A DNA stretch of 64,000 bases from assembly GCA_958299035.1 (NCBI GenBank), contig CATQJL010000112.1, forward strand, positions 84,896,636-84,960,635, given 5' to 3'. Below, one piece after another: positions 12,721-28,953 of the stretch. The DNA is from Cylicocyclus nassatus. Its lineage: Eukaryota; Nematoda; Chromadorea; Rhabditida; Strongylidae. How positions within the stretch are numbered: position 1 is the stretch's first letter; each line of letters opens with the position of its first letter. Below the pieces are notes generated by a model, which saw nothing but the letters and a program-made list of their open reading frames with translations, searched no databases and was not told the origin of the DNA. Made by a program: the position numbers and the translations under genes.

Positions 12721-14527
12721 TTAGAACAACTTGCCCACGATCAGACCAACCAACAGTGCAGCGATTGCAAGCAGGATCACCTGAAAAAAGCCTGGTAAAT
12801 GAGTTACTCTTTTCAGAGACTTCTGTATGATGCGAGGTAGCAAACAAAAAGTATAAACTGCGGAGGCAGTTGCTATAATCGAAAAATTGTCATAGAAAAA
12901 TTGTCATAACACAGAATGTAGAATGATTAGAGAACCGAGCTTGCGATGATGGTAGCACAATGTTTGGATAAGTTGCAGATTTACCTGAATAGTAGGAGTG
13001 CCACCTTCAGGGGACTGCATTGCTTGCTGCAGTTTGGCATGCTTCTATAATTACATACGATCGCATGAGAGAACAACTGATAAAAAAAAACAGATAAGCC
13101 TTACACTAAAAAGTTCGTCAAGATCGTGCTGAAGTATGGCCCTTTCTTTCTCCGACTTTAGCCGCAAATCAGTTTCGCTCTTCAATTTCTCCTCGAGCTC
13201 CTGGCAAGAAACACGATCAGACTAATCACATTGCTAAAAGATATCTCGTTCACACTTACCGAAACGCGATTTCCACCAGGAGAAGCAGATGCTCGATTAT
13301 TACCAGCGTTTTGTGGACTATAAAATAAGAAAATAGTTGATTGACAGACTGCGAGCTACACTGGTAGACATACGTATTGAAAGCAACAGCAGAGGGCACT
13401 TCCTCTCTTACGGCTCCTCCATGTTCACTCGTACGTTGTTGGAACACTACCATCAATTTGCTGTACATAAGCTCATTCGGGGGGATGGTCTATATTGTTG
13501 AAAATGATTAGATAAAACTCAATTCAATCTGGTCGTAGCGGAAAGTCACCTTCCAAATATTATCGAGATCAACATCACCGGGAGGACAGAAACATGTCTG
13601 CACCATAAACTTATGACGAGCTACATCAGTTGGAACACCGTCCATTGGTTGCAGCATTACAGTTATGGTTTTCGAACTGCTCGGTGGCAAGACTCCTAAA
13701 TCTTGCTAATGACGGATCTGCCTCCAAAACAGTTAGGTCATCTTACCCGAATTGGGACGTACACAGTATTGTTTTGGAGCAGTTGTTTTCACTTTGAAAC
13801 ATACCGGCCTTTCAGTAGGATTTTTCAGCTGTAAGTGAGCATTGACAATGTCAGTGAACGGGCCTAAATAAATTCACTTTGGAGCAAAATCAATCACGTT
13901 GTTATGAAGAGGTGAACCCTGTTGCAAACACGTCGCGTCATTGAAGTTCAAAATCAATGCAGCATACAAGGAAGTAACAGTTTACAATATGGACACCCGT
14001 AGAGTTGAATTTAACGCCCGCAACCTCACATTCGCCTTCAATGACGAGTATTAACGCTACATATTATTGAAAGGATGTTTTAACGGGACGCAACATTTTT
14101 CTTTGACCAAATCCATATATAGAAACTCAGAAAAAAGGGCGAATCAAACACGTAGGCAACATCTAAATCACCGCATCAGATTTGTTGTGGCTGCATAAGC
14201 GAAGTATATTTACTTCTTACGGTAAAATATGACAAAGACAACTCATTTTGATAGCTGAAGATTGCCAAAGAGTTCCATGCAAATTTTAGTTTTCGCTAAC
14301 TCATGGGAAAATGCTTGTTTTTCGACTCCTACAGTCAAACAGAAGTCTTTCCAGCGCGGAATGGAAAACAATGTATACATCATCCCAATGTGAATATATT
14401 TAACGATGGTTCACAGGGTACCGCTCTGCATAATCAATATTAATTTCGAAACTGAAAACAAACCTTGGAAAACCAGTTCTTTTGCTGGTTCCAACTGTAA
14501 AACTTGAGCGGGCTTTGCTTCTGACAT
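12721..14527 (-). CDS. VAP family MSP-domain protein (VAPB / VPR-1 type)
   Basis: This is a tail-anchored ER protein that binds FFAT motifs and builds ER contact sites with other membranes; in C. elegans its cleaved MSP domain also signals. Eight exons close in frame: 14464-14527, 13747-13863, 13550-13695, 13374-13489, 13260-13317, 13105-13200, 12985-13044 and 12721-12780, giving 238 residues (human VAPB about 243). The MSP domain occupies roughly residues 5-125 with [44 protein letters not shown] and HKFMVQT. A Ser/Pro/Asn linker and a charged coiled coil ([19 protein letters not shown]) follow, then the C-terminal anchor [30 protein letters not shown] acceptor lies a few nt before the ATG and suggests SL trans-splicing. 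The first intron (13864-14463, 600 bp) is the longest, and I see no clear repeat in it. Confidence 0.96.
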
Positions 14528-14867
14528 CAGAGCTTTGCAACTGAAATGAACAGAAAGTAGACTGCATTGGAATTACTGGACATAACTTGACACAATTATG
14601 AGAGATGAATCGACGTTGACGCAGATCTCGTGATGACTAAGCGCTCGCTATAGTTAGGAACTAAAATGTTTGGCGTAACATTAGCTCGAGAGCTGGGCGT
14701 AGGGAGGCACGAGATAGTGAAACACCACAAAAACGAAAAATGCAATCGACTAGAATCAAACAAGCAACTTGACCCAATGCTTTGGGAACTCAGTCTCCCG
14801 AAATTACAACTAGCATTCCCATGTGAGTGCAGGGTACGCTTTCGAAAGAAGTAATGCTAATGCGAAA

Positions 14868-15060
14868 AAAGATGGCGCCCACCCGACGCAGAGGAGAGAT
14901 GATCGGTTGCTCTCGCGCCTGGTTCTCGTCGCCCGCGACGCAGCTGCGCGCTGATACTCAGCTAGAGGATCAGCGTACGCAGCGAAATTCGAAATCCGCG
15001 CGTTCCAGCTGCGTGGTTTGGCGGATTGGTTGCTTGTGGCCGGATTGGATCTGGTTCTGT
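14868..15060. promoter_or_regulatory. GC-rich block upstream of the VAP gene, candidate promoter
   Basis: A sharply GC-richer segment lies about 340-530 bp upstream of the VAP start. It opens with AAGATGGCGCC, which matches the core of the metazoan YY1 site (AAGATGGCG), and holds several CpG-rich words. Reading frames cross it on both strands but resemble no known protein. Its position and base composition suggest a core promoter; no direct evidence of initiation is visible. Confidence 0.35.
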
Positions 15061-15148
15061 TTCGGATCACAAGCAACTCTGCAGTGATCTGCACAACGGA
15101 GTTTGACGACCTATTGTCCGTCCCCCAGAAATGTCTCCTCAGATTTCG

Positions 15149-15463
15149 TGCTTCCCCAGAATTGTTCCCATATAAACCATCAACTTGACTGCCTTTCGTT
15201 CATTTTAACACGTTAACTGCAGCAAATTTAAGACGCTTATTCGAAGTTGACATGTCAGAATGATCGGAAGACAGCGACGTTGATGGTTCATATGGGAACA
15301 ATTTTGGGGAATGCACCATAAATACCATCACCGTGGTCTTTCGATCGTTTTAACATGTCAGCTTCTAATAAGCGCCTTAAACTTGCTAGAGTTGATGTGT
15401 TGAAACGATCGAGAGGCAGCCACGTTGATAATAAATGGGAACATTTCTGGGGACCAACCATAG
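15149..15463. repeat. foldback repeat, partly duplicated copy (family also at 59.6 kb)
   Basis: CCCCAGAATTGTTCCCATAT at the left pairs with ATATGGGAACAATTTTGGGG about 145 bp later. Between them lie TTTTAACACGTTAACTGCAG and GACGCTTATTCGAAGTTGAC. A second, related and partly inverted unit (15316-15463) follows directly, ending GGGAACATTTCTGGGG. The same words recur at 59553-59777, defining one dispersed family. There is no coding capacity. Confidence 0.6.
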
Positions 15464-15835
15464 TTGCTCTCAAATGATAACACAAATAGGATGACAGTAG
15501 CGCGTTGAGGAAAAAGTGACTTGAACACTGGCCGACTTATTACCCAAGCAGCTTTGTGGCGTAATATGGTAAAGGGCTGATATTATTCATTCTCTGATTA
15601 AGAGGTACGAGCACGCTTTGCGTACGTTAACAAGTTTAGCGCGTTTTAGCGCGTTTTGGTAAATTACTGTTGGGAATCCGTGAAAGAACTTGTTCGATCA
15701 CGTTGTACCACATGCTCGAACATGTTTTTTTTTTCACGAACTAGTGAACCAGTAATTAAAGGCGCTAGATTGCATCCGCGCGCTGGAACCGCCACGCGGT
15801 TTCCCGCTATTTGCACATTTTTAAATTGCGCTTAC

Positions 15836-15890
15836 GATTCTTTATATATTAGATTCTTTATATATTAGATAGATTAGATAGATTAGAGGC
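15836..15890. repeat. simple repeat (TTTATATATTAGATTC, then AGATT units)
   Basis: Two copies of TTCTTTATATATTAGA are followed by TAGATTAGATAGATTAGA, a short microsatellite. From its end to 16460 I see no gene; a purine-rich G-run patch lies at 16165-16215. Confidence 0.7.
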
Positions 15891-16460
15891 TTTCGGGCCT
15901 TTGAATGTGCTGAGGGTATAAATCTGCTCCACAGCTTCTCCAGATGTCGAGGTGATGCCATGGATGTGGTCTGAGCATTTAAGAGCAGTTGTTTATTGGT
16001 TACACAATGTGTCATCAGCAACCTAGAATCGATCCTGGGTAAGACCGATGTCAAGTTGCTCAAGCGCCATTTGGACCCTACAAAAGCGACACCTGAGGGA
16101 ACTCTCCGTAGAGACTCTCCCATGCTCAATGCCAGGACCAGAGTCAAACATGTGTGTGGCAAGCCACACCTAGGGGGTTGTAGAGGGGTCAGGAAGAGGG
16201 GGAGGGGGTCGTTATCGAGGTGATAGTGATGTTAGCGACATTGTGTCATTCAACAAGTCTGATAGGCCTATTGTATAAAATACCAGCACTGATGTTTTGG
16301 CCTACCGTCGTATGCGCATAGTTAAGCATATCAAAAGAATCCTAAAAGAAGAGCACCTTTTTCAATTAACATGTCAAATAACCTTTGAGGGCCAAGTTTC
16401 TGCGAATTTCGAGGTTTCCAAATATTGGGACACTCAAGTGAGGTGGTCATTTTCGACATA

Positions 16461-16802
16461 CTCAGACAGTTGAAGGGATACCTCCAGAGGGCAAATGGCG
16501 GGAGTCTGCCACTTCGTGCTCCGAGGCCCCCCCATTTCACCCAGTCTGGTGCTCCGAGGCTCCTCCAAATCTGGCGCACCCCCGAAGCAGAGATTTGCGA
16601 GTCCCGGGCGTCACGGTGACGTCACAAGAAGGCGGAAAAGAAAGAATGGGACCCTTCCTCGGGGCTCGCAAATCTCTGCTTCGGGGTGCGCCAGATTTGG
16701 AGGAGCCCGGAGCACCAAAACGCGTGAAATGGGAGGGCTCCGGAGCACGAAGTGACAGACCCTCGGCATTTGCCCCCGGAGGTATCCCTTCGACTGTCTG
16801 AG
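16461..16802. repeat. long foldback element with ~150-bp arms, GC-rich
   Basis: The left arm begins CTCAGACAGTTGAAGGGATA and the right arm ends TATCCCTTCGACTGTCTGAG. The arms remain complementary through CGAAGCAGAGATTTGCGAG and CTCGCAAATCTCTGCTTCG, leaving a loop of about 40 bp containing GGTGACGTCACAAG. The transcript of either strand would form one long hairpin. It abuts the tandem array that starts at 16803. Confidence 0.8.
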
Positions 16803-17930
16803 CTGTGGCTTCACCGATTGCTGACTGCAACGGCAGAAGAGAATGGTGTTGATGCTGTCGAACCTACAAAGCCGCAAGAAATAGTGTGGTTGGTGTTGCT
16901 GTTGTTGCATCAGTTTCAGTTGCAAATAATAGAGAAGCGGCTACAGCAGCGTTACCATTCGCATCACTCGACTAAGGCTTCGCTGTGGTTGCAACGGCAA
17001 TAGAGAATGGTGTTGATACTGCCGAACCTACTAGAGCCTCAAGAAATGGTGTGGATGGTGTTGCTGTTGTTGCATCAGTTGCAGTTGCAAATAATAGAGT
17101 AGCGGCTACAGCAGCGTTACCATTCGCATCACTCGACTAAGGCTTCGCTGTGGTTGCAACGGCAATAGAGAATGGTGTTGATGCTGCCGAACCTACTAGA
17201 GCCTCAAGAAATGGTGTGGATGGTGTTGCTGTTGTTGCATCAGTTGCAGTTGCAAATAATAGAGTAGCGGCTACAGCAGCGTTACCATTCGCACCACTCG
17301 ACTACGGCTTCGCTGTGGTTGCAACGGCAATAGAGAATGGTGTTGATGCTGCCGAACCTACTAGAGCCTCAAGAAATGGTGTGGATGGTGTTGCTGTTGT
17401 TGCATCAGTTGCAGTTGCAAATAATAGAGTAGCGGCTACAGCAGCGTTACCATTCGCACCACTCGACTACGGCTTCGCTGTGGTTGCAACGGCAATAGAG
17501 AATGGTGTTGATGCTGCCGAACCTATTAGAGCCTCAAGAAATGGTGTGGATGGTGTTGCTGTTGTTGCATCAGTTGCAGTTGCAAATAATAGAGTAGCGG
17601 CTACAGCAGCGTTACCATTCGCACCACTCGACTAAGGCTTCGCTGTGGTTGCAACGGCAGTAGAGAATGGTGTTGATGCTGCCGAACCTACTAGAGCCTC
17701 AAGAAATGGTGTGGATGGTGTTGCTGTTGTTGCATCAGTTGCAGTTGCAAGTAATAGAGTAGAGGCCAGCAACGTTATCATTCACGTCAATCGACTGTGG
17801 CTTCACTGCCTCAACGGCAGAAGAGAATGGTGTTCATGCCGCCGAGCCTACTAGAGCCTCAAGAAATGGTGTGAATGGTGTTGATTTTGTTGCCTCAATT
17901 GCAGCTGCAAGTAATAGAGTTCGTGGCGTT
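16803..17930 (+). repeat. 165-bp tandem array whose unit is 55 codons
   Basis: The landmark GGCTTCGCTGTGGTTGCAAC recurs at 16976, 17141, 17306, 17471 and 17636, so the period is exactly 165 bp. The core units are nearly identical; the first (16803-16975) and the last ones (from about 17780) are diverged. On the plus strand one frame reads through the unit as an Ala/Val/Asn-rich segment with AIENGVDAAEPTRASRNGVD and GVAVVASVAVANNRVAATAA. Units ending ACTACGG stay open into the next, giving an open frame 17150-17635; units ending ACTAAGG stop. No start context, splice pattern or known domain is visible, so it could be a minisatellite or the remnant of a repetitive protein gene. Confidence 0.85.
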
Positions 17931-19203
17931 CAAAAAAGTCTGTCTAACTTCGTTGAAGCGCCGTTCGAAGGAATGTCGATGAGGTGTCAAAGTGCTGCCA
18001 AGATAAGTGCGAAGGTCACTTTGTACAAAAGCATTCAAATTGCTGTGTTCATAGCTAATCAGAAAGAGATCTTGAAAAATGTTTAGAAAATCATGGTGCC
18101 CCATTACTTTTAGGTCACCTTAGTAAAATGTGCATAGAACGCAGTTTTCGACTATTTTTGGAGGAGGACCAGTTCTAAGAAAAAGCCCAGCCAGCAGCTG
18201 ATCGAGTCGTTGCAATACCGCCTCTCCCCCAGAAGCTCGCGGTCAAGAGCGGGAGTCCCGCAGGTGATTGGATCGCGACATTCGGGTCTCCCGCAGGAGC
18301 TCACGATTTCCTCAGTAGAAAATTCGGAGAAACTGCTTGTGTCTCGCAGCATTACCAAATCAGCCGTCAGCTTTCAGATGCTGATGGTAGTGCAAAGCAA
18401 ATTTTTACTGCTTTTACTGCTACTGTAATCAAAATCAAAAAAAGGGTGTGCTACTGTATGACTATCGCTCCTGCATATTAGGGGGTTCCATCTAGTTGTG
18501 AGTGACATTTGCATCGGCTCCCGAGGAGGAAGCAGGCAGTAAAATGACTCACTTGAAATCAAAATTTCTCACCTATCAAGATCTGTTCCATATCGAAATA
18601 AATCGTATTTGAGTGAGTGCATGATTGATTCGGTGCTGCTCTCAATAACAGACCGTCCGAAATATAATAAGTTGAACAAAAAACCTCGATAGTGCTGCGA
18701 TAACGAAAAACACCACGTATCCCTTCATTACGTGATAGACAATTGTTTCATTCTACTTGTGAGTCAAACCTGTGCTGGTGGGTCGTCTTAAATCTAAGGG
18801 GACTATTTTTTGATGCCACAGATTTTACTTCACTCAGCACAGCTTTGATATTCTTCTGTTGCTGAAACTCTTCTTTCAGAGAATTTGACTTCACTTCCTT
18901 CAGCAGATGCTTTCGTACCTGCATTTTTATACACCTGAATGAGATCGCAGCCCAAAGGCTCCATACTGGGTGTTTTTGTTTATGACGTTGATTTCGTTCA
19001 CCGTGCTGTGTAGCACCAGAGCACTGGTTTGAGCTGAAAATATCCAGAGATATTAATTGGGACAGAACTCCTAACAAGAAAAGGATACTTGGTCAGTCTT
19101 ACAGAGTATGGCTGATCCCAAATCTGTTCTCGGTGTCTGCAAAGCGCTTCTGGGAGGGGAGTTATGAGAATTGCTTAAGGCCAAAAATCAAGGCTTCGGC
19201 TAA

Positions 19204-19405
19204 GGCCCCGGACAGACTTCACGCGATTTGATCGTCGCGATTCAATCGCCAAGATTTCCATTCATTTTCATTTCATATTCAAAAATTTCGGGCTGGAAAA
19301 GTATCACAACCGAATGCAAGTTGATCGGCAAGAAATGATGTTGTAACAGTTGTCTCGTCGCGATTCAGTCGCGACGATCAAATCGCGTGAAGTCTGCCCG
19401 GGGCC
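19204..19405. mobile_element. MITE, PIF/Harbinger-like, TAA target duplication
   Basis: Terminal inverted repeats of about 45 bp open GGCCCCGGACAGACTTCACG and close CGTGAAGTCTGCCCGGGGCC, containing the words GATTTGATCGTCGCGATT and its complement. TAA flanks both ends. A TWA duplication with GG-starting inverted ends is the known pattern of PIF/Harbinger elements. At 202 bp it has no transposase and must be mobilised in trans. Confidence 0.75.
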
Positions 19406-20648
19406 TAAGATAGAAGCAGGTATTGAGGCCTTTACCGAAGCTGGACAAGAACAATAACTAACATAGGTTTACTGAGCTGAAATTACTGGTTGCATGGAGC
19501 GCATTGGAAGTAATCTTGACCCTTTTTGAGCTCATAGGCTACACCTCTGAATGATTTTATTGTGGCTGCACGTTCAAATTTTCGCTTTTTCAGATTCCCA
19601 TAACTCCCCAGAAAATATCGAAAGCAGATTTGGAATCAGCGTTCCACGCTTCAAAAGATAGTGCATATTTCATATGGATACTTCACTTCGACCAAGTATC
19701 CTTCCCTTGCAAGAGTTCTACCCATGTAAATGGAACATAAGAAAATCACCATGTCTATTAACCACTCTTTTTCCGCCTTCTAATCAGTACTTATTACTGG
19801 TACGTAGTTTCTGCCAGAAACGGGAGGACATATCGACAACGAAGTCATTCTACAAATCTTTTTGCGGCAATTGCCACAATGTACCGACGAGAAGTGAAGA
19901 TCAAGGAATTCCACATAGAATCACCAAAGGAAAACGGAAGTTCTGCAATAGACTCTCCGCTTCTGGATAAAACACTTGTCCCTCTCAAGTAAACATCGAA
20001 AACCATCCGTGCATCAAGCAGCTGATTCGAAAATCTCAAGACAAAACGAAACGGGGATCTTTTTGTTTTGAAAAGCCTCGAATTTCTATCCTTGGATCAT
20101 AAACGATAATAGGCAGCATTCCAAGGAAGGTTCAAGGAAGCGGCTGAAAATTTTTGTGGACACTTGGGCGAAAAATGACGAAAAAATTCTTTCATGAATT
20201 TTGCAAAGATATTTGGGGTCGATGGTATCAAACTGGACCTGACAAGATCGAAAATTTTGTGTGAGCAACGCAGGCTGTGTTAACAAAATTCATAGAAGAA
20301 GGGAGAGACAACACTACTTTTACACAACTAAGACGGGAGGAGAAATCTACCTTCGAGAAGGATGAGTAAGATCAAGAAGCCGAATACGGGTCAGGTTTTA
20401 TAAGTAAATTAGAAGAACCAATGTTCGTAGCACCCTCCTTACAATTTCGTTCATTTCTTTGCGCATTACGGAGCAGATAGCAAGATTTATTGTTTGTCCA
20501 AATTGCATTTTGAAAATCATGAAAGTTGTGCTATAAAGGCTGTTACGATACACGAAAAAGACCGGTAAAATTAACAAGAATGGAAAACTCAACAAATGAT
20601 AGTTCCTACATAATAAGTTATTTTACCATATATTTCAGATCCACTTAA

Positions 20649-20696
20649 ATGGTTAGAAAAACGAAAACCAAGAAGAATGCACAATCACACATGAAG
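20649..20696 (+). CDS. possible first exon of an unidentified basic protein
   Basis: A TATATTTCAG acceptor at about 20638 is followed after ten bases by an ATG and 16 codons (MVRKTKTKKNAQSHMK), then a strong donor GTGAGTC. The arrangement suits a trans-spliced first exon of a small basic, perhaps nucleolar, protein. I find no continuation before the adenylate kinase gene, which is antisense, so it may be an exon of a gene I cannot follow, or chance. Confidence 0.2.
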
Positions 20697-20985
20697 GTGA
20701 GTCTGTTGTATGGATTTTGGTCAAAATATCGTATAAAACCATATAAATTTCTTAGTAAATGCTGAAACTTAGAGAATTATTCCCATGCAATTTAGACATT
20801 CAGTAGATAGTGGTGTCAGAAATCACAAGAATAAATAATGGCACAAGAATGTATCTACAAGGCTATCCCTAATCTCAAAATCCCAAAACATTTCCAATCG
20901 AGGCAGTACTGCGAAAATCCTGCTAGACCTCTATAACTAATCAACTGCACGTGTTCATCCATTCCTATACGTAAGCAGCTTTCTC

Positions 20986-26569
<5,584 letters not shown>

Positions 26570-28953
26570 ATGTCTGATTCGGCTGGGGACACGAGAGTAG
26601 ATACAGCGAAGGAGAAGGAGAACGCAGCTGAGAATGTGGTGCCGCCTTTGCAATCGGTTGATGAGCCCGAGAAGTCAGAAACGAAAGGTTTGCTTTTTGG
26701 CGAATTTTCGCGGAATCTTTCGTTGTACAGTCGAGTAGATTTAGCGGTAAATATAGTGCGCTTGCACAGAAGGTGAAATGCGATGAAATTTGCACGTGAA
26801 GAAATAGCTTCGACTGTGACGCCTGTCAATTGCGCGCGCAAGGTACCCGCAGTACTGGCGTGGCTACTTGTTCACGCGCAAATTTCACCGCATTTCACCT
26901 TCCGTGTAAGCACACTATATTTACCGCTAAATCTACTCGACTGTACTTTGTGTCCTTGCGTATCACTATCGTTCAGATAATGCCGCTCCTGTTGAAGAGG
27001 CTGGGGATGAAACAGATGACGAAGCTGAACCTGTGTTGACCATACAAGATATCTTGGATAATGAAGCCTCATCGAGGGAAACGGCTCGCGTCTTACTAGG
27101 TGCTCAAGACTCTTCTGTATGCACATATCCAGAGGTGGGTTGCTCACTTCTTGTAACAACTTCCCGTCGCATTTTTTACGGGCTTTTTTTGCAAAATTTG
27201 GTCACGTATGATCATCAGATCTTCCAAAAAAAAAAGCCTTTAGTTTCGAAGGATATGTTTTGTGCTTGAGTGAACTTGTTTACGCAAACCACTCTCCCGA
27301 TCCGTTACGTTATGTGGGCCTTTGCGAAGTATGGTATTGAACTTAGTAAAGTTCCAAACACAGACATCTTCGTAGTATATGAACGGTGCTCTCAACCCAG
27401 TACTACACTCTAAATATATCTGATCACGGCAGAATACTAAATAACAGTGTGGTTTCGATTTATTACAGCTTCCTTTGTTATAACAACATTTTCTGTTATT
27501 GCTTGAGCGTCATCTGTTTACTTGTTGTTTGAAACACAGTCTTCGTTTATACTTCTTCCGTCAGTATGATAGAAGATTATTATAACTATTATTATAACTT
27601 TAAAGTCTTAAAAAGGATGGTATTCGGAACTTTAGGGTTACAAACCCCGTCAAGCCGTTTTTGCTTGCCTTACTTGCGCTCCAGAACCCGAGAAGAATGA
27701 AGCAGGTGTGTGCTACGGATGTTCGGTACACTGTCATGATGGCCACAACATCGTTGAACTTTTCACCAAGAGGCGGTTCAGGTATGATTATGTCTTTAGT
27801 TTGATTGATATTTTAAGAATGCATTTTTCTACAGGTGCGATTGTGGCAACAGCAAGTTCAAAACTAAATGCACATTGTATGAGGTGGGTTTTAGCTTTTT
27901 TGTTATCCTTTTTGTTCGAAACATGTTTTTGCATTCTTCACTTTTTCGATTCTCTAGCCTAACGTTTTCACAGGACAAAGAATCTCTCAACTCGCAGAAT
28001 ATGTATAACGATAATTTCGCTGGATTATTCTGTGTGTGCAAAAAACCATACCCCTGCGAATTTGACGAGACCATGCACCAATGCGTCGCTTGCGAGGACT
28101 GGTTCCATATATCAGTGAGTTGGCTGTTCTATGCCTTTTGAAACACTGTCGAATGGGCTTCAAATTTTACTCTGTATTCTGGGCATTGCAACAGCATCCG
28201 CGTCTTCTGTTTCAGCATCTTGACGAAAAACGTGCAGCATTGGCGGAAGAGAGGGAAAAGGGAGGAGAGCAAGATTTCTCCCTGGTACGTTCCTTCTTTG
28301 CGCTCATACATGACTAGTACTTATCAGCTATTAGCTAGTATCTGCTTTGCAGATTTGCAAGGATTGCTCTACTCGCCTTCCTTTCCTTTCTCGGTTCCAC
28401 GTCGAAGAACCCTCCGCAGCAAGTGAAGGCATAATTTGCTTTTCATCAATGGCTGACCATAAGGAAGGCCCATTTCTGCTGATAGATGGTTTTAGACAAC
28501 GAATGTGTAAATGCAGCGAGTGCTTGGTAACTTTTTCTGTCTGCACTTTTATGACGAATTACTAACTTGTCGTCATCTTTTAGGCTCTTTACGAAAGAAT
28601 GGGCTGCGATTTTTTCGTCGATATTGACGACGACATTGAGTTGTTTACCAAAGAGAACATTGAGAAGACCGAGGGCGAGAAGGAGCCGGACGACGAGACG
28701 ATTGTGAATGAGCTGGTTCAAACTGCTGGAAGAGATGCAGCTATCCATGTGCTGAAAGGTAACAGTTTTTTCCTTGTATGGAGAACGCCTAATTTCCCAT
28801 TCAGGTTTCAATGACCTAAAGCGCAATCTACACCAATTCATGAAGGAAAAACAGGAGGAAGGTGTGGGAGTGATTACAGCTGAGCACGTCACCTCATTTT
28901 TCGACAAGATTAAGCGGAGTCGTGTTGAAGGTCCATCGGGTGATGATTTCTGA
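26570..28953 (+). CDS. UBR7: UBR7-type E3 ubiquitin ligase (UBR box plus PHD-like finger)
   Basis: UBR7 is a nuclear E3-type protein reported to ubiquitinate histone H2B through its PHD finger. Nine exons close in frame: 26570-26687, 26977-27134, 27636-27781, 27835-27883, 27974-28114, 28216-28284, 28353-28526, 28584-28758 and 28805-28953, giving 392 residues (human about 425). An acidic N terminus precedes the UBR zinc box (residues about 89-148: CLTCAPEPE, CYGCSVHCHDGHN, ELFTKRRFRCDCGN). YNDNFAGLFCVCKKPYPCEF and CVACEDWFH then open the PHD-like finger, and ICKDCSTRLPFLSRF continues it. The C-terminal part has MCKCSECLALYERMGCDFFVD and ends VTSFFDKIKRSRVEGPSGDDF, matching the family's end. 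The ATG follows TTTTTGCAG directly, a clear SL trans-splice site. The middle linker is shorter than in human. A MITE sits in intron 1. Confidence 0.96.
26726..26945. mobile_element. MITE with ~75-bp inverted ends in UBR7 intron 1
   Basis: TACAGTCGAGTAGATTTAGC at the left end is the exact complement of GCTAAATCTACTCGACTGTA at the right end. Pairing continues through AAATATAGTGCGCTTGCAC and AAGGTGAAATGCGATGAAAT. The total length is 220 bp with no coding capacity. It lies 40 bp behind the donor and 31 bp before the acceptor, so it fills most of the 289-bp intron. Confidence 0.8.

Larger units (their letters stand above)
17931..20985. other. gene-poor stretch 3' of the tandem array
   Basis: No conserved gene is recognisable. 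Short open frames exist on both strands (for example minus 18748-19077, Lys/Ser-rich) without domain or splice support. A TAA-flanked MITE lies at 19204-19405 and a possible isolated exon at 20649-20696. The right end should contain the 3' UTR of the adenylate kinase gene. Confidence 0.4.

Noticed and set aside
15600..15720. Separate new repeat family near 15.6 kb
   Set aside because: Its words match the foldback at 7277-7506, so it is a fragment of that family rather than a new one.
16803..17930. CRISPR-like or satellite-centromere array
   Set aside because: Repeats are contiguous 165-bp units without unique spacers, in a nuclear animal genome; too short for a centromere claim.
18748..19077. 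109-codon Lys/Ser-rich minus-strand ORF
   Set aside because: No start context, splice partner, domain or homology pattern; likely chance in AT-rich DNA.
20638..20696. Confident first exon of a ribosome-biogenesis gene
   Set aside because: Good SL acceptor, ATG and donor, but no second exon could be found on the plus strand, so only a low-confidence entry is kept.
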